A stretch of DNA of 6,925 nucleotides, taken from positions 1 to 6,925 of the forward strand of contig JAEYON010000078.1 of the NCBI GenBank assembly GCA_023411645.1, written 5' to 3'. The translations under genes and the position numbers were made by a program. The number at the start of each line of letters is the position of its first letter. The first letter of the stretch is position 1. A model generated the notes under the pieces. That model was not told where the DNA came from. It searched no databases and was given only the letters and a program-made list of their open reading frames with translations. The DNA comes from Bacillota bacterium. Its GTDB lineage: Bacteria > Bacillota > Clostridia > Acetivibrionales > DTU013. Below, piece by piece: positions 1 through 6,757 of this stretch.

Positions 1-2165
1 GATGCATCCTCCTGCTGATGAAGGAATTTACCCACTTCCTTTTTATTAACCTGCTCACCCTTTCGTTTGTTGAAGGCTTCCAACTTCTCGCGGTAACCGC
101 AGGAGCAGAAGAAGCCTTTTTTATCGCCTTCACCCCGGATTTCCATCTTTTTGTGGCATTCCGGACAGCGAGCATTGGATATCATGGAAACACTTTTGCG
201 GTAACCGCATTCCCTATCCTGGCAAACGAGTATCTTTCCCTTTTTACCATTTACCTCCAACAAGTATTTCCCGCATTCCGGACATTTTTCTCGGGTCATA
301 TTATCATGCTTGTATATGTCGGTGCTGGCAATTACGTTTGAAACCAGCTTGGCGGCATAATTTTTCATTTCATTTACGAATTCGCGGGGGTTTTCTTTTC
401 CTATGCTGATCGCAGAAAGTCGTTGTTCCCACTTTGCCGTAAGCTCGGGAGATTTCAGCTCACCAGGCGCCATGTGTATTAGTTGGATACCTTTGGAGGT
501 AGGATGGATATCCTTACCCCTTCTTTCTATATAAAACGAGTTGAACAGCTTTTCGATGATATCCGCTCTGGTGGCCGGCGTCCCCAGACCGCCGGTTTTA
601 TCCATAGCTTCGCGTAAAGCATCGTTCTCAATAAACTTTCCCGGGTGCTCCATTGCAGTTAGCAGGGTAGCCTCTGTATAGCGCGCTGGAGGCTTCGTTT
701 TTCCGTTGACTAAATACACGGAACCCGGCTTCAGCTTATCTCCTTTCTTCAATTCGGGCAAATTCTGATCCTGATCATCATCTGAGGAAGCATCTGAGGT
801 ATCATGTCCAATTCCGGGTTGCTCTGTGCCGCCGGTACTTCCTATGTTTGCGGATCCATCATAGACAGCCTTCCAACCCTTTGATTTTACGACCTTACCT
901 TTCGCGTCGAATAGTTCCCCATTGATATCAACCTTAATTGTTGTCTGTTCGTATTCAAAGGACGGGCTCAGGACGGCTATAAATCTTTTGACGATCAGAT
1001 CATAGATGCTTCGTTCCTCCCTGTCCAGTGCGTTCAGGTTTACGTATTGCTCCGTAGGGATGATGGCGTGGTGGTCTGTGACCTTGCTGTTATCAACAAA
1101 CCTCTTTGTAACTTTAATCCTACTTCTTAGAACAGCCCGCGCCGCTTCGGCATAAGGGCCGATCGATATACTCCTGAGGCGCTCAGGTAATGTTGGTACA
1201 ATATCTTCGGTGATATACCTTGAATCAGTACGCGGATAAGTGACAATTTTGTGGACTTCATAAAGCTTTTGCATTATTCCAAGGGTTTGCTTGGCTGAAT
1301 AGCCATATCTGCGGTTGGCGTCCCGCTGCAGCTCTGTCAGATCGTATGCCAGTGGAGGCATTTCTTGCTTTGCTTCTTTTTTTATATCAATGATTGTGCC
1401 TTCCCGTCCCTGCGTTTTGTACAGGATTTCCTCAGCCTTCTGCTTGCTAAAGAGCCGGGTCTGGCCGCTGTCCTTGTCTTGCCACCGTATTGAATATCCG
1501 TTGATATCTGCGCTGACGGTCCAGTAATCCTTTGGTACAAATCGTCTTATTTCATTTTCACGTTCAACGATCATGGCAAGAGTAGGGGTTTGTACTCTGC
1601 CGGCTGACAGCTGTGCATTGTGCTTACATGTCAGTGCCCGTGTCACATTCAGCCCAATCAGCCAGTCGGCCTCTGCTCGGCATTGCGCAGACATATAAAG
1701 GTTTTCATATTCACGGCCCGGTTTGAGGTTACTGAAGCCGTCTTTAATGGATTTATCGGTTTGTGAAGAGATCCACAGTCGCTTAATGGGCTTGGAAAAA
1801 CCGGACTTAATAATGATCCACCTTGCAACCAGTTCACCTTCCCGTCCGGCATCAGTGGCAATGACCAGTTCATCAACATCCGGCCTTTTCAGAAGGCTTT
1901 TTACAATGCCAAACTGCTTGGAGGTCTCTTTGATAACAACAAGCTCCATTTTTTTTGGCAGCATTGGCAATGTTTCCAGACTCCAGGTTTTATATTGATC
2001 TCCGTAAACCTCTGGATCAGCCAATGTGACCAGATGACCTAAAGCCCATGTAACAATATATTTACTTCCAATCAGGCAGCCATTGCCGCCTTGACTGCAA
2101 TTCAAAACCTTGGCCAGATCTCTCCCGACGGAGGGCTTTTCTGCTAAAACAAGTATCTTACCCAT
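1..2165 (-). CDS. topB: DNA topoisomerase III (type IA), 3' end cut by window edge
   Basis: Type IA topoisomerase: cuts one DNA strand through a 5'-phosphotyrosine link and passes or decatenates strands, acting in the cytoplasm on replication and recombination intermediates. The frame is open from ATG at 2165 to the left edge, giving 721 residues. Seen in order: N-terminal Toprim start MGKILVLAEKPSVGRDLAK with E9; acidic Toprim motif ATDAGREGELVARW (D105, E109); LSAGRVQTPT near 187-197; catalytic motif VTYPRTDSRY with Tyr310; GGLGTPATRAD near 525; and two C-terminal zinc ribbons (C628/C631/C648/C653 and C667/C670/C687/C689). A Ser/Asp/Gly-rich linker lies near 432-472. Firmicutes TopB proteins are about 720-740 residues, so probably only a few residues are missing. 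The start is backed by GGAG (2174-2177) 8 nt upstream. It is transcribed separately from hcp, with a terminator between them. Family assignment is very secure; whether it serves housekeeping or mobile-element DNA is not shown, but no conjugative genes are visible. Confidence 0.96.
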   Translation of the reverse strand, partial: MGKILVLAEKPSVGRDLAKVLNCSQGGNGCLIGSKYIVTWALGHLVTLADPEVYGDQYKTWSLETLPMLPKKMELVVIKETSKQFGIVKSLLKRPDVDELVIATDAGREGELVARWIIIKSGFSKPIKRLWISSQTDKSIKDGFSNLKPGREYENLYMSAQCRAEADWLIGLNVTRALTCKHNAQLSAGRVQTPTLAMIVERENEIRRFVPKDYWTVSADINGYSIRWQDKDSGQTRLFSKQKAEEILYKTQGREGTIIDIKKEAKQEMPPLAYDLTELQRDANRRYGYSAKQTLGIMQKLYEVHKIVTYPRTDSRYITEDIVPTLPERLRSISIGPYAEAARAVLRSRIKVTKRFVDNSKVTDHHAIIPTEQYVNLNALDREERSIYDLIVKRFIAVLSPSFEYEQTTIKVDINGELFDAKGKVVKSKGWKAVYDGSANIGSTGGTEQPGIGHDTSDASSDDDQDQNLPELKKGDKLKPGSVYLVNGKTKPPARYTEATLLTAMEHPGKFIENDALREAMDKTGGLGTPATRADIIEKLFNSFYIERRGKDIHPTSKGIQLIHMAPGELKSPELTAKWEQRLSAISIGKENPREFVNEMKNYAAKLVSNVIASTDIYKHDNMTREKCPECGKYLLEVNGKKGKILVCQDRECGYRKSVSMISNARCPECHKKMEIRGEGDKKGFFCSCGYREKLEAFNKRKGEQVNKKEVGKFLHQQEDA

Positions 2166-2208
2166 AGATCATGCTCCATTTCATATAAATCATCAGTATT
2201 CCCTATTC

Positions 2209-2238
2209 ATCATAACCTATCAGGCACAATCTTGTCTA
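2209..2238 (-). promoter_or_regulatory. Probable sigma-A promoter of topB
   Basis: Reading the minus strand, a -35-like TAGACA (2238-2233) and a -10-like TATGAT (2214-2209) are separated by 18 bp. The predicted start is about 37 nt before the topB ATG. Each hexamer differs from consensus at one position. Spacing and location fit, but the call rests on pattern alone. Confidence 0.5.
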
Positions 2239-2272
2239 ATTACTGAAAACAGTGAGAACAACTTAGCCCATT

Positions 2273-2311
2273 GAAAAAAGCGCTATCCCATTGAGAGACA
2301 ACGCTCTTTTC
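2273..2311 (-). terminator. Rho-independent terminator after hcp
   Basis: As minus-strand RNA, 2311-2295 pairs with 2289-2273 in an uninterrupted 17 bp stem containing four G-U wobbles, closed by a 5-nt loop (UCAAU), with the run of six U (2279-2274) at the 3' side of the stem. On the plus strand the four wobbles become C-A mismatches, so the hairpin is built for minus-strand transcripts. It begins 26 nt after the hcp stop codon and isolates hcp from topB. Confidence 0.82.
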
Positions 2312-2336
2312 TTGCATTTCTTTCAAATTTTATATT

Positions 2337-3902
2337 TTATCCCAGTATTGCCTTAAGGTCTGCATCGGCTGTAGTCGTTGGCTTCAAACCGAATTTTTCT
2401 ACCAGTACGCTGAGTACGTTGGAGGAGAAAAATGCGGGGATTGAAGGTCCGATATAAATTTTTTTAATGCCCAGTGCAAGCAAGGTCAACAGTATGCAAA
2501 CTGCCTTCTGTTCGTACCAGGAGAGTACCAGTGTCAGCGGCAGCTCATTGATGCTGCAATTGAACGCGCCGGCCAGTGCAACGGCTACCTGTATTGCCGA
2601 GTATGCGTCATTGCATTGTCCCATGTCCATAATCCTTGGTAAACCGCCTATTTCACCCAGGTCAAGGTCATTGAATCGGAATTTTCCGCAGGCAAGTGTC
2701 AGTATGACAGTGTCCCTGGGTGTTTTCTGTACAAAGTCTGTATAATAGTTCCTGCCCGGTTTTGCGCCGTCACAGCCGCCAACCAGGAAAAAATGCTTGA
2801 TTGCGCCATCCTTTACAGCCTGTATCACTGTATCCGCTGCGCCAAGGACTGTATTGCGGGCAAAGCCTGTAGTTAGCACACTGCCGCCGTTGATTCCGGT
2901 AAAGTGCTTGTCTTCGTTCCAGCCGCCAAGTTCCAGAGCTTTCCTGATCACGGGAGCAAAATCCTTTTTGTTGTTGACCTCCGGTATATGAACCAATCCG
3001 GGATAAGCCACGACTGCCGTTGTGAAGACCCGATCAATATAGGAAGCCTTTGGTGGCATCAGACAGTTGGTGGTAAAGAGGAATGCACCGGGAACGTCTT
3101 TAAATTCATTCTGCTGATTCTGCCATGCGGTACCGAAATTGCCCTTAAGATGGGCGTATTTTTTCAGTTCAGGGTAACCGTGTGCCGGCAGCATCTCACC
3201 GTGGGTGTAGATGTTGATGCCTTTGCCTTCGGTCTGCTCAAGCAGTTGTTTCAGATCATGCAGGTCGTGGCCGCTGACAACGATAAACGGACCCTTTTCC
3301 ACATTGGTGGTCACCTTTGTGGGAATCGGATGCCCGAATACTCCCGTATTTGCCTCATCCAGCAAGGCCATACACTTCAGATTGATCTGACCGAACTCCA
3401 TTAGGAGGTTCAGCCATTCCTCTACAGTACGCTCTTCGCCCATTGCTCTCATACCCTTATAGAACCAGGCTGTTACTTCAGGATCCTCCTTGCCAAGTAC
3501 ATAAGCATGCCAGCCATATGCAGCCATACCGCGAAGCCCGAGCAGCAGTGTGGAACGCAGGGAAACAATGTCCTCATCTCCGGTCCAGAGAGTATCCGCA
3601 GCCAGGTCATCTGCACCGCCGAGCTTAGCCTTCTCATCCCAGACTGATCTTATCATTTCATTAACGCGATCAATATCGAAATTAACATTTGTTATCGTTG
3701 TAAAAAGTCCCTGCAGCATAAGCTCATCTGCCCGTTTGCTGGAGCTGTCCGCTTTTGCCGCTGCTCTTGCGAGCCCGACCAGCGCTCCGGTTAATTCATC
3801 CTGCCCATTAGACACGACAGCGTTTTTGCCGCAAACGCCGGATTTGGTACAACCCTTTCCCCCTGCTGCTTGTTCACACTGAAAACAAAACATGTCACTC
3901 AT
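2337..3902 (-). CDS. hcp: Hybrid cluster protein (hydroxylamine/NO reductase), class I
   Basis: Cytoplasmic iron-sulfur protein of the Hcp/prismane family. It reduces hydroxylamine in vitro; in E. coli the family is implicated in NO reduction and protein S-nitrosylation under anaerobic nitrosative stress. The protein has 521 residues. The N-terminal cluster motif is C6-x2-C9-x8-C18-x5-C24, the class I spacing of strict anaerobes such as Desulfovibrio, not the longer enterobacterial spacing. All ligands of the hybrid 4Fe-2O-2S cluster align: H212, E236, C280, C377 (the persulfide position), C405, C430, E464 and K466, in motifs GHDLHDL, GEMLPAHGYP, TTNCLMPP, GGCDGAKPGR, ACGKFRFN, MGQCNDAYSA and SWYEQKAV. 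It should therefore be catalytically intact. It is somewhat shorter than the 553-residue Desulfovibrio protein. The chosen ATG has a GGGGG run 10 nt upstream; an ATG three codons in (MFCFQC) is a weaker alternative. No hcr reductase gene is in view. It is divergent from an HcpR-like regulator and shares its operator. Confidence 0.97.
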   Translation of the reverse strand: MSDMFCFQCEQAAGGKGCTKSGVCGKNAVVSNGQDELTGALVGLARAAAKADSSSKRADELMLQGLFTTITNVNFDIDRVNEMIRSVWDEKAKLGGADDLAADTLWTGDEDIVSLRSTLLLGLRGMAAYGWHAYVLGKEDPEVTAWFYKGMRAMGEERTVEEWLNLLMEFGQINLKCMALLDEANTGVFGHPIPTKVTTNVEKGPFIVVSGHDLHDLKQLLEQTEGKGINIYTHGEMLPAHGYPELKKYAHLKGNFGTAWQNQQNEFKDVPGAFLFTTNCLMPPKASYIDRVFTTAVVAYPGLVHIPEVNNKKDFAPVIRKALELGGWNEDKHFTGINGGSVLTTGFARNTVLGAADTVIQAVKDGAIKHFFLVGGCDGAKPGRNYYTDFVQKTPRDTVILTLACGKFRFNDLDLGEIGGLPRIMDMGQCNDAYSAIQVAVALAGAFNCSINELPLTLVLSWYEQKAVCILLTLLALGIKKIYIGPSIPAFFSSNVLSVLVEKFGLKPTTTADADLKAILG

Positions 3903-3954
3903 CGTTAGAAAACCCCCTGTAATATTAATTTTTGAGAATTCTTGCCCAAAATCT

Positions 3955-3984
3955 TTGTTTTGCTACGATGAAGTATAGTATAAT
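3955..3984 (+). promoter_or_regulatory. Promoter of the Crp/Fnr-family regulator
   Basis: A perfect -10 TATAAT (3979-3984) lies 18 bp after TTGTTT (3955-3960; four of six match TTGACA). The inferred start is near 3991, giving a leader of about 44 nt. It overlaps the hcp promoter on the other strand, so polymerase is unlikely to occupy both at once. Confidence 0.6.
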
Positions 3985-4000
3985 GTGATTGCAATGTCCG
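3972..4000 (-). promoter_or_regulatory. Promoter of hcp, probably activator-dependent
   Basis: On the minus strand, -10 TATACT (3977-3972) is preceded at 17 bp by a poor -35, CGGACA (4000-3995), which touches the palindrome at 3999-4014. The inferred start is near 3965, with a leader of about 63 nt. A second TATACT sits five bases upstream (3982-3977). The weak -35 and adjacent operator suggest dependence on an activator. Confidence 0.5.
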
Positions 4001-4014
4001 TAACTACGGTTACG
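3999..4014. promoter_or_regulatory. Palindromic operator, candidate site for the adjacent Crp/Fnr (HcpR-like) regulator
   Basis: CGTAAC-TACG-GTTACG is a perfect inverted repeat with 6 bp arms and a 4 bp centre, the format bound by Crp/Fnr dimers. Its centre (4006.5) is 41.5 bp upstream of the hcp start inferred from TATACT, the classic class II activator position. In the other direction it spans about +9 to +24 of the regulator's own transcript, where binding would block transcription. The sequence is neither the Fnr (TTGAT-N4-ATCAA) nor the Crp (TGTGA-N6-TCACA) consensus. That the neighbouring protein binds it is inference from position. Confidence 0.7.
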
Positions 4015-4034
4015 AAAATTTGGAGATGTTTAAA

Positions 4035-4727
4035 ATGTATGAAGAATATATTAACAATATAATGAAATGTGCTCTTTTTGAAGGAATGACTCAGAAAGAA
4101 ACAGTCTTGCTGCTGGATTGCCTGCAGCCTAGAGTACGCAGCTTTGATAGAAATGATATCTCAAATACGGATGCGGATCCTTTTGATGGCATCGGTGTCG
4201 TACTATCAGGTCAGGTTGCTATTGTGAAAGAAAATAGTGCGGGGGACAGAATGATTCTTGCCATTTTAAAACCGGGGGACCTTTTTGGAGAAATGGCGGC
4301 TTTTTCAGGGAAGGGCTCATGGCCCGCAACTGTGATTGCTCAATCCGCTTGCAAGATTATGTATCTGCCGCCTGATAAAATTGCCGGGCAATGTACAATT
4401 TCCTGCCAGGGCCATAGAACACTGATAATAAACATGCTTGGAATATTATCGAGGAAAGCACTTATACTGAGCCGGAAGCTGGAGTACCTTTCCATTAGAA
4501 ACATGCGGGCAAGAATTGCGGCATTCTTCCTTGATCAGGTGGTGAAAAACGGCCAAACTACCTTTCTGCTTTCTATGAACAGAAACGAAATGGCGGATTT
4601 CCTGAATGTGTCGAGACCGTCCCTATCCCGTGAAATGTGCAGGATGCGGGATGAGGGTATATTGGATTTCCACCGTTCTTCCATACAGATTAAGGATATT
4701 GAGGTACTGAGAGTCAGCGCGCGATGA
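4035..4727 (+). CDS. hcpR: Crp/Fnr-family transcriptional regulator, HcpR-like
   Basis: Predicted DNA-binding regulator of hcp, 230 residues. The N-terminal cyclic-nucleotide-binding-type beta-roll spans about 12-115, with GDLFGEMAAFSGKG at 81-94. The long dimerisation helix is about 127-155, and the C-terminal winged helix has its recognition helix in NVSRPSLSREMCRM (191-204). At the Crp cAMP-contact positions (Arg82, Ser83) this protein has Trp and Pro, so cAMP is unlikely to be the ligand. The N-terminal cysteine cluster of Fnr is absent (only C12 and C29), so an Fnr-type [4Fe-4S] sensor is unlikely. HcpR proteins studied in other anaerobes use heme to sense NO; whether this one does is inferred. 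The start at 4035 is chosen because GGAG at 4022-4025 sits 9 nt upstream; an in-frame TTG (4020) and ATG (4026) overlap or abut that site. It is divergent from hcp. The HcpR name rests on context; the family call is firm. Confidence 0.85.
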   Translation: MYEEYINNIMKCALFEGMTQKETVLLLDCLQPRVRSFDRNDISNTDADPFDGIGVVLSGQVAIVKENSAGDRMILAILKPGDLFGEMAAFSGKGSWPATVIAQSACKIMYLPPDKIAGQCTISCQGHRTLIINMLGILSRKALILSRKLEYLSIRNMRARIAAFFLDQVVKNGQTTFLLSMNRNEMADFLNVSRPSLSREMCRMRDEGILDFHRSSIQIKDIEVLRVSAR

Positions 4728-4780
4728 TAGCAGTTATAAATGTTTTGTAAGATGATTGCATAAACGATAGTAATAATGAA

Positions 4781-4795
4781 TGATAATTATTATAA
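4781..4795. promoter_or_regulatory. Fur-box-like inverted repeat upstream of the thioesterase gene
   Basis: TGATAATTATTATAA matches the Bacillus 7-1-7 Fur box TGATAATnATTATCA at 13 of 14 defined positions. It lies 31 bp before the thioesterase ATG in the 99 bp gap after the regulator gene. Because the gap is A/T rich, chance or simple -10-like sequence (GATAAT, TATAAG) is a real alternative. No convincing terminator separates the two genes, so read-through from the regulator is possible. Confidence 0.35.
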
Positions 4796-4826
4796 GCCAC
4801 CATAAAATTTCAAGGAGAGGGTACAT

Positions 4827-5300
4827 ATGAAGTTGAAATCACCACGTGAGTCCATGGTTGAAATGACGGAGCTTGTATTGCCTAATGATACGAACCTGTT
4901 GGGGAACCTGCTTGGGGGACGTTTGATGCATCTTGTGGACGTAGCAGGAGCCATGGCTGCCCAAAGACACAGCAACCGTATTGTTGTGACGGCGGCCATT
5001 GATAGTGTGGAATTCAAGCATCCTGTAAAGCAGGGCCAAATAATTACACTGAAATCAAGAGTTACATGGGTTGGCAGAACCTCAATGGAAGTGGTTGTGG
5101 AGGTTTTCTCTGAAGATTTTTTGACAGGTGAGCGAAAATTAACAAACAGGGCTTACCTTACTTTTGTAGCTGTTGATTCCAATTCAAAGCCTGTCGAGGT
5201 CTGTGGACTGCTGCTTGAAACTGAGGAAGAAAGGAAAGAGTACGAGAAGGCCTCAAAAAGGTGTTGTCAGAGGCTGAAGAGGAAGGAACAGAATTCATAG
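4827..5300 (+). CDS. Acyl-CoA thioesterase, single hotdog domain (YkhA/YciA type)
   Basis: Predicted cytosolic enzyme that hydrolyses acyl-CoA thioesters to free acid and CoA; substrate chain length cannot be read from the sequence. It has 157 residues, a normal length for YciA/YkhA-type proteins. The hotdog fold occupies about 8-118: DTNLLGNLLGGRLMHLVDVAG (21-41) contains the conserved Asn23, Gly-Gly pair at 30-31 and the probable catalytic Asp38. It is followed by VEFKHPVKQGQ (61-71) and the strands VTWVGRTSMEVVVEV and LTNRAYLTFVAVD. The C-terminus (131-157) is a charged Lys/Arg/Glu helix or tail. The start has an excellent AAGGAGAGG site (4812-4820) six bases upstream. There is no metabolic neighbour that would reveal its pathway. 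The next gene has its own SOS-type promoter, so the two are probably separate units. Family call is secure; physiological role is unknown. Confidence 0.92.
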   Translation: MKLKSPRESMVEMTELVLPNDTNLLGNLLGGRLMHLVDVAGAMAAQRHSNRIVVTAAIDSVEFKHPVKQGQIITLKSRVTWVGRTSMEVVVEVFSEDFLTGERKLTNRAYLTFVAVDSNSKPVEVCGLLLETEEERKEYEKASKRCCQRLKRKEQNS

Positions 5301-5315
5301 CGGCCTTATTTGAAA

Positions 5316-5329
5316 CGAACATATGTTTG
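5316..5329. promoter_or_regulatory. LexA/SOS box-like operator
   Basis: CGAACATATGTTTG contains the Gram-positive LexA (DinR) core GAAC-RNRY-GTTY with every defined position matched, plus the preferred flanking C. It is centred on the perfect palindrome AACATATGTT. It overlaps the -35 hexamer of the promoter for the downstream radical SAM gene, the position expected for repression. That LexA binds here is inference; the lexA gene is not in the window. Confidence 0.72.
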
Positions 5330-5355
5330 AAATTTTATTATCTATGTGATAAACT
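5327..5355 (+). promoter_or_regulatory. Promoter of the radical SAM/DUF4130 pair
   Basis: TTGAAA (5327-5332; five of six to consensus) is followed at 17 bp by TAAACT (5350-5355; four of six). The inferred start near 5362 leaves a leader of about 82 nt. The leader contains a weak bulged hairpin (CAGGAAAT at 5372-5379 with ATTTCTG at 5388-5394), too small to call a regulatory RNA. The -35 is overlapped by the SOS-type box. Confidence 0.5.
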
Positions 5356-5443
5356 ATAGAAGTATCAGTTGCAGGAAATATACAATGATTTCTGTGGCAT
5401 ATTAAATGATAGTCTGGATTTTTATACGATTTAAGGTGATCAC

Positions 5444-6757
5444 ATGGATATGATGGAGAAACTCAGAGTGCTGGCTGATAGCGCAAAATATGATGTTTCC
5501 TGTGTCTCCAGCGGCAGCTCGAGAAAGAACACACCCGGAGGGATTGGCAGCAGCTTTGCAGCGGGTATCTGCCATACATTTACCGGCGATGGGCGCTGTG
5601 TTTCGCTGTTAAAAATATTGATGACCAACCACTGTATCTATGATTGCGCCTACTGCGTCAACAGAGTTTCCAACGATATTCCGAGGGCCGCCTTCTCACC
5701 TGAGGAGATTGCGGAGCTTACCATCAATTTTTATAGAAGGAATTATATTGAGGGTCTGTTTCTCAGCTCCGCCGTTGTAAAATCCCCCGACCACACAATG
5801 GAACTGATTATCCGCGCAGTAAGACTGTTGCGGGAGCATTACCGCTTCAATGGTTATATTCACATTAAAGCCATACCTGGGGCAAATTCTTCGTTGATTG
5901 AAACAGCAGGGGGATATGTAGACAGGATGAGCGTCAACATCGAGCTGCCAACCAGTGAAGGACTGAAGCTGCTGGCTCCGCAGAAGAAGAAGGAGGCTAT
6001 TTTGGAGCCGATGGGCTTTATCAGCGGAAAAATCAAAGAGACCGGGGAATACAGACAGCGTTTTAAAAGTACACCGCAGTTTGTGCCGGCCGGCCAAAGC
6101 ACCCAATTAATCGTCGGGGCGACTGACGACCATGATCTTGGTATTCTCAAGCTCTCCGAAGGACTGTATAAACGCTTTGGGATGAGAAGGGTATTTTATT
6201 CGGCCTATGTGCCGGTTTCAAATCATCCTGCCCTTCCAAAGGCAATCAAACCTCCCCTGCTCCGCGAGCACCGCATCTACCAGGCGGATTGGCTGCTTCG
6301 GTTTTATGGATTCAAAGCGGATGAGCTGTTGGATGAAACTCACAGGGATTTTGACATGCAGCTGGATCCAAAATGCGACTGGGCGCTGCGAAATCTTCAC
6401 CAGTTTCCTGTGGAGATCAACAAAGCGGATTACTTTGTACTGCTTCGCGTTCCGGGTATTGGCGTACGATCGGCACAGAGAATTATCAGGGCAAGAATGA
6501 TACAGAAATTGGACTTTGCCGACATTAAAAAGATGGGAGTTGTATTGAAACGGGCGCGATTCTTTATCACCTGCAAGGGTAAATATATCGATAAGCTTGG
6601 GACGGCGGAAGGTTTTGTAAGGACGAATATGCTGGCTGCAAGGGAACGGCTTCCGGCGCTGGAGACAGGTTATAAGCAGCTCAGTTTTTTTTCATCTTCT
6701 GAATCGCTGCTTCCATCCTCTGAGGATGTGACAGCAAGCCTTACGGGGGAACTGTGA
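5444..6757 (+). CDS. Putative DNA modification/repair radical SAM protein (rSAM_link_UDG type)
   Basis: Predicted radical SAM enzyme of 437 residues; its reaction is not known. The [4Fe-4S]/SAM motif is C64-x3-C68-x2-C71 within TNHCIYDCAYCVNR, followed by a TIM-barrel-like region to about residue 260. A helix-hairpin-helix follows (VEINKADYFVLLRVPGIGVRSAQ region, 323-348), with the hairpin VPGIGVRSA typical of non-specific DNA binding. This architecture is that of the family annotated as 'putative DNA modification/repair radical SAM protein', found next to a DUF4130 partner and often to UdgX-type glycosylase relatives. Further cysteines C20, C43 and C52 precede the cluster motif. The tail (about 405-437) is Ser-rich and contains QLSFF (412-416), close to the beta-clamp-binding consensus QLSLF. 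The start is supported by AAGGTGAT (5433-5440) just upstream. The stop overlaps the next gene's ATG by one base (TGATG), indicating coupling. An SOS-type box lies upstream. Family call is strong; the repair role is inferred. Confidence 0.92.
   Translation: MDMMEKLRVLADSAKYDVSCVSSGSSRKNTPGGIGSSFAAGICHTFTGDGRCVSLLKILMTNHCIYDCAYCVNRVSNDIPRAAFSPEEIAELTINFYRRNYIEGLFLSSAVVKSPDHTMELIIRAVRLLREHYRFNGYIHIKAIPGANSSLIETAGGYVDRMSVNIELPTSEGLKLLAPQKKKEAILEPMGFISGKIKETGEYRQRFKSTPQFVPAGQSTQLIVGATDDHDLGILKLSEGLYKRFGMRRVFYSAYVPVSNHPALPKAIKPPLLREHRIYQADWLLRFYGFKADELLDETHRDFDMQLDPKCDWALRNLHQFPVEINKADYFVLLRVPGIGVRSAQRIIRARMIQKLDFADIKKMGVVLKRARFFITCKGKYIDKLGTAEGFVRTNMLAARERLPALETGYKQLSFFSSSESLLPSSEDVTASLTGEL

Noticed and set aside
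18..341. 107-codon plus-strand open frame with a hydrophobic N-terminus
   Set aside because: It is antisense to the TopB zinc-ribbon region, whose regular cysteine spacing shows the minus strand is the coding one.
1844..1853. Loss of the central acidic residue in the TopB Toprim motif (DAGREGE rather than DxDxE)
   Set aside because: To my knowledge Gly at this position is usual in Firmicutes TopB proteins, so it is not a sign of an inactive enzyme.
2904..3404. 166-codon plus-strand open frame
   Set aside because: It lies wholly inside hcp on the opposite strand, has no recognisable motifs, and hcp is unambiguous with all ligands conserved.
3935..3942. AGAATTCT palindrome in the hcp leader
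   Set aside because: Only 8 bp and not extended by flanking symmetry; it is downstream of the inferred start and short enough to be chance in A/T-rich DNA.
4020..4034. Upstream TTG or ATG start for the Crp/Fnr gene
   Set aside because: These starts overlap or directly abut the GGAG ribosome binding site, which is correctly spaced only for the ATG at 4035.
4735..4755. Possible terminator hairpin (TTATAAA/TTTTGTAA) after the regulator gene
   Set aside because: The stem is almost all A-T/G-U with a 3-nt loop and no following U run, so it is too weak to call.
5696..6150. Minus-strand open frames inside the radical SAM gene
   Set aside because: They are antisense shadows of a conserved protein, with no family resemblance.
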